From Pyxicephalus adspersus (lineage: Eukaryota; Chordata; Amphibia; Anura; Pyxicephalidae): a stretch of 64,000 nucleotides of DNA. This document shows, piece by piece, positions 1-10,169 of the stretch. A program made the translations under genes and the position numbers. Under the pieces are notes generated by a model, which made no database searches, was not told where the DNA came from, and saw only the letters and a program-made list of their open reading frames with translations. Position 1 is the stretch's first letter; each line of letters starts with the position of its first letter. The stretch covers positions 44,870,388 to 44,934,387 of the forward strand of contig NC_092859.1 of the NCBI RefSeq assembly GCF_032062135.1, in the 5' to 3' direction.

Positions 1-1001
1 AATATAATAAAAATGAACAATAACTGTCCAGCCAGTGAAGGATGCACATATAAGAAAGATGTATGCTTTAAAGTGTAATTTTCCTTCAGAAATGAAGCTT
101 ATACAACACCGTAGACAGAGAAATTATACACACCGTTTACAATGTGATCTTGCCATATGTTGGTTATGGCGATTCCTGATTTTTCTATAAGTTTTTCTTT
201 TATTTGTTTGTGTAAGTACATTTTTATGCATTTGAATATATGTAAGTCAGTTTGTCCTTTGTAAAAAGTCATTCAATTCTAATACATTCAAGCCTAATAC
301 ATAAATCACTTATTCCATTTAAACATTTATTATTTGTAAGATTTGAAACTAAACTCCATGAAGATGTAAAAGCATATATACAATCTATAAACAAATTATG
401 CATACATTTAAAAACAGAATTCAATGTTATTATCAGTGCATCCAGTCAAAGTACCTGGATTTCACTTGGCATCATTCTACTGCAATTGTTTAGCAGCACT
501 CAGACTGGGAGAGAGGTACCACTAGAAGCCAATCAGATGTGCTGTATGCCCATGTTCTGAGAATGAATGCCTTGATAGGAGGAGAAAAAAAGAGGGATGA
601 CCTCATTAGTTGGCTGTCGCTTCTTTATTATTATTCCCTATTTGCTTAACTAGAATAAAGAAAGGTCAAAACAGCTCCTATAATATCTCAAACATTATGA
701 ATGTATTTCAACCTTTTTTTAGTTTTCTGTCTGGAGTCCAGCTCTGAAATTTATTTAAACTTTTTTTTTTAATAATTTTGTAATGATCATGCCCTAAAGG
801 TCTTTATTTAAAGTCTTTGTGTTATAAGGTGTCCTTGTCTCTCAGTTGGGTCCTTGTGGTGTGGTGTGTCCTTGTTTTACCTTCTTCTAATGAACAGGCA
901 AAACAGGCAACAGGCAGGGTGAACATAGAGGGTGGGGTACTAAAAAGTCAACTAAAAAGTCAAAAGTCAATAAAACCCACACTAAAAAAAAAACTGTTAA
1001 T
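1..1001. other. AT-rich stretch, nothing recognised
   Basis: I see no gene, repeat end or structured element here. Short open frames occur on both strands but none shows a protein motif. There are a few T-runs (about 714-720 and 761-770) and a short direct repeat of a ten-base 'actaaaaagt' word near 940-960. Confidence 0.5.
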
Positions 1002-1057
1002 GTGACTGTAATGCGCCTGGGCACACAAACCACAGCCAAAGAATCCTTTTGACAAGC

Positions 1058-1063
1058 TTTATT
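1058..1063 (-). promoter_or_regulatory. AATAAA polyadenylation signal of the solo LTR
   Basis: The minus strand reads AATAAAG about 50 bp before the LTR's 3' terminus at 1007, which is the usual place for the R-region poly(A) signal. It fixes the LTR orientation as minus. Confidence 0.55.
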
Positions 1064-1292
1064 TGTAGTCAAAAAACAAGGCAAGGGTTAATCACAGGTG
1101 ATCAGTCCCATAAGCATGGTACAGAAGGGTAAGGCAAAGGCGGGTCAGGAACAATCCAAGGTCAGGGCAGGCAGCAGGCAAGAATAGTCACAAACAATCT
1201 AAGGTCAGGGCAGGCGGAGTTCAGGTAACGACACCACAGGTTAATATCACCCAACACAGAGAATGCACCCAGCCACACTGTACTCACAGAGG

Positions 1293-1298
1293 CTTATA
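1293..1298 (-). promoter_or_regulatory. Candidate TATA box of the solo LTR
   Basis: The minus strand reads GCTATAAGCC here. It lies about 170 bp downstream of the E-box repeats and about 230 bp upstream of the AATAAA signal, the order expected for U3-R in an LTR. No transcription start can be shown from sequence alone. Confidence 0.45.
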
Positions 1299-1457
1299 GC
1301 GGGCAATGGTGTTCAGGACAGGTTCTCCCTAAATTGCCAGAGTGCCCAATGACCTTGCACCACCTGGCGCCATTTGATTGGAGGATAACTGAATGCAGCC
1401 GCAGGGAATTCAAACTAACTATGCCCCGCCCTGCGGCGAGGCAGCCGGGGAGTACAA

Positions 1458-1498
1458 GGTAGCACACGTGGTGGTAGCACACGTGGTGGTAGCACACG
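1458..1498 (-). repeat. 15-bp tandem repeat carrying CACGTG E-boxes in the LTR U3
   Basis: Two complete and one partial copy of a 15-bp unit lie head to tail at 1458-1472, 1473-1487 and 1488-1498. Each full unit contains a palindromic CACGTG E-box (1465-1470 and 1480-1485). Tandem direct repeats upstream of the TATA box are the usual form of an LTR enhancer. bHLH or USF/MYC-type factors bind CACGTG, but binding here is an inference. Confidence 0.6.
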
Positions 1499-1889
1499 CA
1501 CCTCTTCCCACAGCACCCCTGGGATGTGCCCTACTTTGCACATCCACAGGAGTGCGGAGAACAAGACTTTCTGTTCACGTCCATAGGGATCCTGGGGATG
1601 CCGCCTGGCCGAACAGTAGTTCGGCTAGAACGGATCTCTCCGCCTGCAGGGAGAGACACACTGCGAGCATGGCAGCAGCCTGCTGCAGCGGCGTCACCCT
1701 CTGGGGCTGTGATCCCCAGGGACACCGCGGGCTCGCTGGAAAGGTAGTTCTTTACAGTGACAAACTAAGAAAATAGAGAGCACATTGAGATAATTCACAA
1801 AGGACCCCAATCTTGGGTTTCCAGCACACAATAGGACAGGAGGGATTAGGATGGAGGGGCCATAAATCACAAGCACAATCAGAGATTAA

Positions 1890-1985
1890 AAAAAAAACAT
1901 AAATTAGGAATCCCTGGTTAGCACCTAGTAATCTTGTGCCATTAGCTGAAGTGCTAACCAGGGATTCCTAATTTATGTTTTTTTT
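1890..1985. repeat. Hairpin MITE-like element with perfect 35-bp arms
   Basis: The 35 bases at 1890-1924 are the exact reverse complement of 1951-1985, separated by a 26-base loop. The arms run from an A8/T8 end to a GC-richer base (TAACCAGGGATTCC). The perfect match shows that the two arms arose or were homogenised recently. The form fits a foldback MITE. A microRNA-like hairpin is possible, but arms this perfect are more typical of a transposon. Confidence 0.65.
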
Positions 1986-2289
1986 CATTGTATCGGGGTA
2001 ACAGTACAATCAAGTTTAATTTAAACATGTTGTCAAATCTAAGCTTATGTAAGTTTGTCAATGATAGACTAACATGTACGGTTAGCAAAAATTCCAGAGT
2101 TTTCCATGAGACATGGAAACTGTGGATTACTTATCTGTCTTAAACTGGTTGGCTGTGGTGGGCTTGATATCTCCTTCTTTTGGGTCTTCAATGATTCTTG
2201 TTTTTACTATGTGTTGGATAGAAAGTGGGCACCTCCTTACAGTTTCTCCTTCCTCCACTGTTTTTATTTTTTCCTTGTTACAGAACAGC

Positions 2290-3060
2290 AGTGATTGGCT
2301 GAGTGAAAGGAGGTAGGTGGAAGGCAGCCATGACTAGGGGCTAGGGGAAGCATGGAAAGTTTGAATAAAAGGAAGTTTTTTAGGTTAATGGGAGAAGGTT
2401 GGGGATAGGTTGTAAGTTTAAAAATGGGTAGGAGAGAGTAGGGGTTAAAAGAGATGGGAAAGAGGAAGTGGGGGGAAGTTTTAGGAAAGTGAGAGGGCGA
2501 GCTTCCCTTCCACCTGCATTATGGTATATTAGGTGTTGGAGGTTTGGTTGGTGTTGGGGTCCTCAGAGGACATCTTTAAATGTGTGTGGCAGAAGGGAGA
2601 ACCATCAAAGGTGTGGTTAATTGGGATCACCTTGTGGTTTTAGGGAGTGACGGACTTGGCAGCTCCTCCTGGTGGTATAGTGTGGTGAGTGGTGTCTCCA
2701 AGGGCTCACAGATGGAAAGAAATAACGGTTTTGAAAGGGTACAAATTTTAAATTTAAAAGGTTCAGGAAAAGTGTAATTGTTACCCATGGTTATTTATTG
2801 CTGTTTAATATTTATTGTTGATGTTAATATGCTTAGTTATTACTAAAATATTTTGGCTATGGTAAATGTTTAAAATTGATTTGTGCCAATAAACCAGGCA
2901 TTATAACCACTTTCCCAGAAAAAATAATGTGTTAGTGTTGTGGTATGATGGGAAAATAGGGGAGGGTGGGGTAAAAGGAGGGAACATAAGGACCTGGTAT
3001 GGGGGGGAGCATCCTAGCTACCTGGGTCATGTTTTGTCCTCCCCACTCTCCCCTCCAAAA
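2290..3060. repeat. G/A-rich dispersed repeat block, copy 1
   Basis: This stretch is strongly purine-biased on the + strand (many GGGG, GGAAG and GGTTG runs), unlike its neighbours. A core around 2565-2625 (CATCTTTAAATG, then AGAACCATC, then GGTGTGGTT) recurs in related form near 4590-4650 and 36765-36830. I cannot assign a transposon class. No reverse transcriptase or transposase motif was found in any frame. Confidence 0.4.
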
Positions 3061-3169
3061 CTTTTTTTTCTGATACCAGAAATAGTTCCACATCTACAAT
3101 TGTCTTTTATCAGCTGGGGCTTTATGTTTTTCTTTTAGTTCTCCCATCGCTTTATCTTGTCCTGGTCCT

Positions 3170-4590
3170 GAGTAGGGGAGGCGAACATGTTTTGCAATAA
3201 TGCCCCCAAATCTTATAATGTGGTTCTGTATGTTCTCTGTGTTTTACAGTTGTCTGCAATTCAAAATGCTTTATAAACAAAAAGATTGAAATATAATTTA
3301 TATATGCTATCAAGGAAAACTTTGTAATTATATATTTACATAAGGACAGTCAAATTTGTAATACATAATCAAGGTCTGCTTTCTACTTTGTAGTACTATT
3401 TAGTGTTTATACCTAGCTTGCAGATTACTAGACATAATTAATTGTCATCGAGGAGATTTTTTTTTTCAGTAATGGCATGTTTGGAAAAGTCTTGTGTCCT
3501 GTAGCTCATAGGTATTCCTCTCTACATTGTTTATATTAGCTTATGAATAAAGTAGGGTTTATGATTGCATGTCCCAACCATAGTTTCTGTTTCTGTTTGC
3601 TTGTTGATGTATTTTTTTCCTCTCCATGTTGTTAGATTCTAAATCTTATTCTATATCTATATTGTTAGATGCTAATTCCTATTCTTTCCTGCAAGGGCAT
3701 CCAAAAGCAAACCTGATCACCTATTACTAGTGACAGATTGGATCCACTCATTCCTAAATCACTAAGATCATAGGTACCTTGTACCTTGCTACGAACAGTA
3801 TTCGAGTGTTTGTTATAATAATGTATGTATTCCAGGAAGATCTACGTAACACTTCTCTACAAAAGAATATCCCTGTCTTTATCTTTCGCTGGCTTTTTCT
3901 GAAAACAAACTATGTAACTATTAGCATTTAATATCACTGTATCATAAGGTAAAATCTTGGCTGAGCACTCATTAATATTGATTTAAGTATAGCTTGATGT
4001 GTAAACAAGTAAGATTATCTAATCCCTATAGTGCCTTGAGGCCATCTTTGTAATTATAGTTAGATTGAAGCCCATTTTTATTATTGATTATTTTAAAGAT
4101 CAGTTTTGGCTCACTACTTATGTGGTTTATGGAAAAAAATGACATTGCTTGTACAGGTTTCTAAATGGTGTAGTCATTTACTTGTTTTAAAGCATTAAAA
4201 GGGATGTGGCTGCAGTTTGGATTTTGTCCACTGGCCGCATGAAAGTAAACTCATTTTCAGAAATTAACTTCCAGCAAGATTGTCCCCCACACATTCTGGC
4301 ATTTGCTAAGAGGCAAATATGAAAGCATTATAAAGAATTATTGGAATTGTATAGCTACTAAAAGTATGCTAAAGCTTTCTGCCTAATTCATTTTTAAATT
4401 CATGGATAGAATTTTACTCATGTTATGTCTGTTTATTTCATTCTTGTGCCTTTGGAAACACAATATCTTTTTCTTATTTTGCTATTGATGTCCAGTAAGA
4501 ATAAAGGTCCCATGTGCCTACATAAGATTTATAGTAAGTCAGTGATGAGCAATTGTAAGAACCCAATATGTTAACAGCAAACTAAAGGAT
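3170..4590. other. AT-rich stretch, nothing recognised
   Basis: No gene or element end was recognised. Open frames are short and motif-free. Confidence 0.5.
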
Positions 4591-4990
4591 GTCTTTAAAT
4601 AGATTTTATGGTCTTTGTGGTGTTGGTGAGTGCAGGGGGAACCCATCTTTGGTGTGGTGTTTCTATGTTACAAGGTAAAAATGTACAGACGGAGAGGCCA
4701 GTGGTTGGTCTTCTAATAGTTGATATCAGCCCTAAGACGGCGATGGCTAGAAACCAAAAATGTCAATTTTTTGCAGATTCCAAAGCTTTATGTTGGATGC
4801 TTCAATGCCTTCCAAGATCGACAGCCAAAGAAGAATAGCAGATTATTTTGTAAATTCATAAATTATTTTTTGGTTTTATATTAAAATATCTGCTTCAACC
4901 ATTTCCCCAATTTGTGGTTAGCTGTAATATTTGGGTGTGAGGAGGGAGCTGGAGCAGTGAGAATAGGGATTTGTGGACCATTGAGCTAAC
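4590..4990. repeat. G/T-rich dispersed repeat block, copy 2
   Basis: The segment reading GGGGGAACCCATC followed by GGTGTGGTGTTT resembles the cores at about 2565-2625 and 36770-36830. Further on, 4950-4990 (ACCTGGTCATGT) resembles 3020-3035 (ACCTGGGTCATGT), so the order of similar blocks is kept between copies 1 and 2. The class is unknown. Confidence 0.35.
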
Positions 4991-4999
4991 CTGGTCATG

Positions 5000-6189
5000 T
5001 GAAAAGAAGACATTTTGTTTTTTATACACAGATAACATTATTATTATTATTATTTTGTTTTAAAGGAATGTAGTATTACGATAAGGAGTTAAAATCACAG
5101 GCTTTTGTTCTATTTTATACCAGACTACAAATCCACCCAAAGTCTGCACAACTGTAGACAAGCACAGCTTTTAATACCTTGAATTTGAAAGGTTTAACTC
5201 CAAAGGTTATAAGGATACTTTACAATCATCAACTTGTTGCCTTGAGACTTTTCCTTGTTCAAGTTTGTCTTTGGCTGAGCTTTAAATGAAAGTTAGTGGT
5301 ATGTATGTGCATGTGCATATGCATAGGAATATGAGAATTCAGCAAAAAAGAAAGTATAAGTAGTGGGTGCTGTTTATACTGAACTCCATCCCATGATTCA
5401 ATAAACATTATTAGTGATTTCATTGTAAATTGGCACATCTTTGGAGTTCGTTTTGATTGTATTGATATTTTTATTTTATGCTAGGTACAATCCTGTATGA
5501 AGATATATATATCTAACAAATGCAGCCAAGACTATACAATTGATTGTTAGCTAATGGTAATACAAGTGTTTTAAAACTTAAAATTTAACTTTTTTCTTGA
5601 AGATTATGCAAATCAATATAAAGAATATCAAAATGTGCAGCAACTGGAAATGATAAAGCTTACAGATCAGGCTTGAGAAATGAAGTCCTACACCACAATG
5701 TTTTGACATTCGGTATACTCTAGTGTTTCACATAATTTTAGAGAATCATGTTAATTCATATCTTTTAAAACACTTCTTTGACTGTCAGCATATGATCAAT
5801 TGCAAAGCCTTGGCTGCATTTGTTCTACTTGGTTTTCAGTAAATTTAATCTTATGTACAATATTAATTCTAGAAGGTGTGGTTTTCATACCATGCAATCG
5901 TGTGATTTCATCAAGTGCAAATTACAAGGACTTTGCAAAAATTACATTAACTTATTGAAAGCACTAATAGTCAAAAAGGAAAATATTATTAATGGTGACA
6001 GGTTGCTATCAACTGCTAGACACAAGTTGTTGTTGTTGTTTCAAACAATAAAGTTGTATTTTTAGCAAGAAATTGTCTTCGAGAAAGAATCAAAGAAAGT
6101 AATGATGTCATCAGCAGCCCATTGAACCACTGCTTGTACCCTGTGTCTGCTCTAGAAAAATCAAAGCAAACATTTTGGATGCTTTAGGT
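5000..6189. other. AT-rich stretch, nothing recognised
   Basis: This holds a short ATT trinucleotide run (about 5040-5056) and otherwise unstructured sequence. The frame at 5820-6065 has no recognisable motif and I take it as chance. Confidence 0.45.
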
Positions 6190-6260
6190 TAGTGGTTCCC
6201 AGCCTTTTGCAGCTGGCAGACCACTGAATCTATGGACTCTGGATAGTCTGTACCACGCAT
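6190..6260 (+). mobile_element. 5' fragment of a hAT-type MITE
   Basis: The start AGTGGTTCCCAGCCTTTTG and the later CTGTACCACGCATG match the left end of the MITE at 16623-16900 (CAGTGGACGCCAACCTTTTGG, then TCTGGACCGCGCATG). It breaks off where a half copy of the palindromic MITE begins at about 6261, so one element probably landed in the other. Confidence 0.45.
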
Positions 6261-6331
6261 GCTGGGATCACCCAGCTTCACTAATGAAAGTGTATCTTCT
6301 CCAGCCATTGAAAGCTTTAATAAGTTAGGCT
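6261..6331. mobile_element. Half copy (right arm) of the ~220-bp palindromic MITE
   Basis: The sequence GATCACCCAGCTTCACTAAT through CTTTAATAAG matches the right arm of the full copies at 7480, 56426, 57843 and 61508. The left arm is missing. Confidence 0.6.
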
Positions 6332-6747
6332 CTTGGTGAGAGAGATAGAAACAGGTGCACAACACAGGCTTTAGGCAACATTCCCATTAGATATGTAAGT
6401 AGCTTTGTGAAACCTACGTGTAGTGAATTACAGAGAACAGCACATTGAATTAATCTTCTATTTTAGGCACAGCGGCAGTTGTTACTGGATAGCAATGTTG
6501 CTCTAATTTGCATCTGTTTGGTTGCAGAGCTGTTCAGAGGGCTAGTGTTGGTCGAATATCTCACTATTCAATTCGACAGCTATTTGATTGAATAGTGAGA
6601 TATTGTTTGGGTGTTCGAATGCCGAGTTTGAACACCATTGAAGTCAATAGTGGGAGAATTCAGGTTATTTTTAGGGACTATTAAGGGCTGCAAGAGAAAT
6701 CAGATTGCTCTTTCAGATTGCTCTTGCAGCCCCTTACTAGTTGTATG

Positions 6748-6912
6748 TGTTCTTGGATAGAGTTTCTCTATCCAGGAACACAGGGAGTCCTGTGTTCTTG
6801 GATTAAGAAACTCTCTCCAGGAACACATACTACAGGGCTGCAACAGTGAACCTGATTGCTGTTGCTAGTAATATGTGTTCTTGAATAGAGTTTCTCTATC
6901 CAAGAACACAGG
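6748..6912. repeat. Three tandem hairpins of about 37 bp
   Basis: Three closely related self-complementary units occur at about 6748-6784, 6791-6828 and 6871-6912. Each reads TGTGTTCTTG, then a stem centred on GAGTTTCTC, then AAGAACACA or GGAACACA. A pair of stems around TGCAGCC/GGGCTGCA frames them. Confidence 0.65.
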
Positions 6913-6953
6913 GCACTAGATGTGATGAATGAGGAAACTTGTCCCCATTCAAC

Positions 6954-7290
6954 CTCTAGTGCCCCGGGATCACCTTCAGTCACAGTTGTGACTGCAAAGT
7001 TGGGACTTTGTGGGAACTGAACTGCAGAAAATCTCTCCAGTTCCACTACGATCCCCAGGGCACTATAGGGGATTGTACACTCTTCTCAATGATTGCAGCC
7101 ATGGCAATAATTCATCTGTAGTGCCCCAGGGATCACCTGCAGTCACAGCTGTGACCGCAAAGTTCACATGACCGTGGGAACTGAACTGCAGATGAACTCT
7201 GCAGTTCCACTATGATCCCCAGGGCAATACAGGTTAATTAACCTGTAGTGCTCCAGGGGTCGCACACTCTTCGCAATGATTGCAGACACG
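6954..7290. repeat. Two diverged ~170-bp direct repeats
   Basis: Unit 1 (from 6954) and unit 2 (from 7115) share, in order, TAGTGCCCC, GGGATCACC, AGTCACAG, TGTGAC, GGGAACTGAACTGCAG, CAGTTCCACTA, GATCCCCAGGGCA and CAATGATTGCAG. A third partial start is at about 7240. The unit is itself partly palindromic, for example GTGCCCCAGGGATCAC against TGATCCCCAGGGCA. Confidence 0.6.
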
Positions 7291-7412
7291 GCTGCAATCA
7301 TTGTTAAGATGCCCGCAAGTACCCTTTACTCTGTAACACACTTTCTAGCACAGTAATATGATACATTTGTTACATTTTTTTTGCAGTGGATAAAAGAAAA
7401 ATGTAACAAATG

Positions 7413-7463
7413 TAGACAAATTACTCTTGTAGACAAATTACTCTTGTAGACAAATTACTCTTA
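7413..7463. repeat. 17-bp tandem repeat, three copies
   Basis: The unit TAGACAAATTACTCTTG is repeated at 7413-7429, 7430-7446 and 7447-7463. The last base of the third copy differs. It abuts the right arm of the 17-bp-arm hairpin at 7397-7413. Confidence 0.8.
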
Positions 7464-7479
7464 CAGAGTAAGAGATATC

Positions 7480-7702
7480 GGTCCTGATTTATTAAAGTTC
7501 TCCAAGGCTGGAGAGAATGCACTTTCAGCAGTGAAGCTGGGTGATACAACAAACCTGGAATGGATCTGGTCCAGGATTCAAAACATTTGCTGGCAAATAG
7601 AAAATAATTTTTAAAAATCCATTCCATGTTTTCTGGATCACCCAGCTTCACCTGTGAAAGTGTATTCTCTCCAGCCTTGGAGAGCTTTAGTAAATCAGGG
7701 CC
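7480..7702. mobile_element. Palindromic MITE, copy A (~220 bp)
   Basis: This near-perfect palindrome starts GGTCCTGATTTATTAAAG and ends TAGTAAATCAGGGCC. Each arm carries CTCCAAGGCTGGAGAG and the CAGCTTCAC/GTGAAGCTG core. It lies inside the composite element 6548-7970. Its flanks (ATATC and CCATC if read as 5 bp, or ATC/ATC) are the weakest duplication of the family. Confidence 0.75.
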
Positions 7703-7976
7703 ATCATGTCATAGTAGGATAACCTGTAAAAAAAAAAAAAATAGGTAAACACTCAATAAATTAATTTAACATTAATTTTTATTTTTGCTATCAACTGCTT
7801 AAAATTAAATTAATTTAATATTAATTTTTATTTTTTTAACACATTTTTTAACATTTTCTTAATACAAATTTTTGCTGTCCAATCTCTTTTTTTTTCGGGT
7901 CCGGTCTATCCAAATTCGAACAGCCATATTCGGGTCAAATACAAGGACAACCCAAATTCGAACACCAACTCTAGTG

Positions 7977-10050
7977 AGGGCTTTCTATTTGCTGATGGTT
8001 GCCAGGGGATTGACTGCCACTAACAATCAACAGCCAATGGGAGTGCCCACTGCTTTTTACTTTAACAAAGGGCTTACAAGCCTAATATTTACATTATTAA
8101 TGTGCTTGTAAGTAATGCAAGCATCCGGCTGTAAAGCTGAGCATTGCTCCAGCATAATATCTTACTTTACACAGTGGGCAGAGCCTGGCTTCAGTTTGTT
8201 TCTGGAGCCACTGACCTGGAACAAGCATACTTCAAATAATGTCAGGAGAGTGTTAAAATACAATATTTGCTGTAGTTTGCTTTTGAAGTCAAACTATCAG
8301 ATCGACAGCCCAGAAAATAGCGTTCTGTAAAAGAAAGGTAAAGGAAAGGTCAACAATGGCAGCCTACAGAATTATTTTTTGTCAGGTGTATTTTGCTAAT
8401 TGCCTTTCTAATGCTTACCCAGTTTCAGAGCAGAAGAATGATGTGCAAATTGCCACTAAAACAAAAAAAAACTAAACAAAAAAACAAACATAAAAAAATG
8501 TAATTGAAGAGAGCTAATTAAAGTAAGAGTTGAGAAATTGTGATTGGTTACACTAAGCTGAAGCATTTTTCACCTTGCTCTTTGCCTTAATGGATAAACC
8601 TGAAGTTTTTCCAGCTCAGCCTACATACAAGGAACTTATATAACTTTTTCAGTAGTTTTAGTGATGTCATTCTCCTGGCTCCAAAGCAGTTCCAAGTTGA
8701 ATCTGCAGTAAACGTTCTTTATTATACATGGTTATTGATTTAGCTGTGATTCATGTAATCATCTTGTTTGGAGAGCCCGAGGGGGTGTAAATTCTTTAAT
8801 CACGTTCGGTGCAAGTATTAGTTTCAAATGACATTCAGGTGCAGAAAATTGTCTTCTTGGAACGGTGTTATAAGATCTCATTTCTAGGGGTATCCAGCTT
8901 GAGCTGAGGTTTCTAAATTACACCGTAGGAATGAAAGGTCTCATATCATATTACTAATTTGTATATAAAAGACTGGATTGGAGAGCTAGCTGCTTTGAAT
9001 TGAATTGTGTCCTAGAACTCATACTAAAATCAAAGCATATACAGTTCTTGTTTTTAGAAAAAGTCTGCCCTAAAACAACATCAAGTCACAGAAACTCGTA
9101 CAAAGCTAAACTCCAGTCAGACTTTTAATCACAAATTTGAATTTCATATATATAAACTTTTTGTGCCAAAGGGTTTGTAATTCTGTTTGGTGAGTCTATG
9201 ATCCAGGCGGCTGTGCCAAACAGCACAGCTATGTAGATGACCTTGCCTCTGTTGCAGTTTACCAATACAGCTTAGTCACTGACCTTCCCCTCCTCTGCCG
9301 ATTAGACAATAAATAGCAGGTCCACACAATGTGCAACAAAATACCCTAAATATATATACCCAGATATACCCCAAAATCCTAACAATAAAGCAGTCAGTTC
9401 TTTAGGAATGTCAAGTCTACAATTGACACTAGGTTCCAGTGTTTCAGAGGTTCTTATTAAAGTGTATGGTGCAGTGAGAACTACAGAGAAGTCAGAAAGA
9501 AATACATACCAACCAAGTACAGAATTACTAAAAACAATTATTAAAATACATGCTTCACTCATATGTGCCTGAAAACTTCCAGCAAGTAAGAGGTTCACCA
9601 ACATGGAGCCCCAATGAGGATAGCTGTAAAGTGGATCATGCTGCTGGCCATTTTACTGAGACAGCTTCAGTGGATTCTTCTCCAGTTTGGCCATGCAAAC
9701 CAAGAATGCAACACTATCTGAAACATAATGAAATGCATTATAGGCAATAAGAAATATAAAAAAAACAGGCCCACCAATAATTTATAAATTAGGATTTTGG
9801 TTCTCCTTTAAATAGGGAATTTTTTTAATATATGAAATAATAATTTGGGATTTAGTACACAATAGTATGAAAGTATGTTATGGTGGTAAAAGGACACTAT
9901 ATGGTTGTGACATCATTTTAAAAAAGCAGGTCATATACTTGTATACATACTAGTATCCAGAAATCTAAATTCACAGGTCTCATATTCATTTACGCGGTGA
10001 GTAATAATTGTAAGAAAAGGGTAATGTCATCAAGAACGTAAGGGCTCAAG
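7977..10050. other. AT-rich stretch, nothing recognised
   Basis: No gene or element boundary was recognised. Two frames of about 70-80 codons (7872-8111 and 8115-8330) start in or beside transposon sequence and carry no motif. A poly(A)-like purine run lies at about 8460-8500. Confidence 0.45.
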
Positions 10051-10053
10051 AGA

Positions 10054-10166
10054 GACCTAAAGCCAAAAGTATAAAATGGACAAATAGAGAAATCATAAAA
10101 TAATAGTAGCAGCAGAGGGTAAAAATGAAAGTTTCTGTGTCCATTTGATACTTTTGGCTTTAGGTC
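10054..10166. repeat. Hairpin with 28-bp arms
   Basis: GACCTAAAGCCAAAAGTATA at 10054 onward (through 10081) is nearly the exact reverse complement of 10139-10166 (ending TTTTGGCTTTAGGTC), with a ~57-base loop. It is followed by a short AATGAATATG direct repeat near 10185-10205. It may be a small foldback MITE. Confidence 0.6.
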
Positions 10167-10169
10167 TTT

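Larger units (their letters stand above)
1007..1756 (-). mobile_element. Solo LTR of a Ty3/gypsy-type retrotransposon
   Basis: The block starts TGTAATGCGCC and ends GTTCTTTACA on the + strand, and is flanked on both sides by an identical 5-bp word, GTGAC (1002-1006 and 1757-1761). TG...CA ends with a 5-bp duplication are the signature of LTR integration. Read on the minus strand it has ordered LTR parts: a GC-rich U3 with three tandem 15-bp units (1458-1498), a TATAAG box at about 1293-1298, and an AATAAA signal at 1058-1063 near the 3' end. No internal gag or pol sequence is attached, so this is a solo LTR left by LTR-LTR recombination. The gypsy assignment rests on length, ends and overall style rather than on coding sequence. 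Being much more GC-rich than its surroundings also fits an insertion. Confidence 0.8.
6548..7970. mobile_element. Composite palindrome-rich non-autonomous DNA transposon (~1.4 kb)
   Basis: The block opens GTTGGTCGAAT and closes ATTCGAACACCAACT, which are imperfect inverted ends, and is flanked by the same six bases, CTAGTG (6542-6547 and 7971-7976). Inside are: an 18-bp perfect inverted repeat (6555-6572 with 6587-6604); three tandem ~37-bp hairpins (6748-6912); two diverged ~170-bp direct repeats (about 6954-7110 and 7115-7290); a 17-bp-arm hairpin (7363-7379 with 7397-7413); a 17-bp unit three times (7413-7463); and a nested palindromic MITE (7480-7702). No transposase-like frame is present. 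The family is not one I can name. Confidence 0.55.

Noticed and set aside
1393..1776. 127-codon frame with Ala-rich and repeated VVAHVV text
   Set aside because: It lies within the solo LTR, and the repeat comes from the 15-bp U3 tandem.
6542..7976. CRISPR-like array from repeated hairpins
   Set aside because: Units are contiguous or irregularly spaced, spacers are not unique sequences of constant length, and the genome is eukaryotic.
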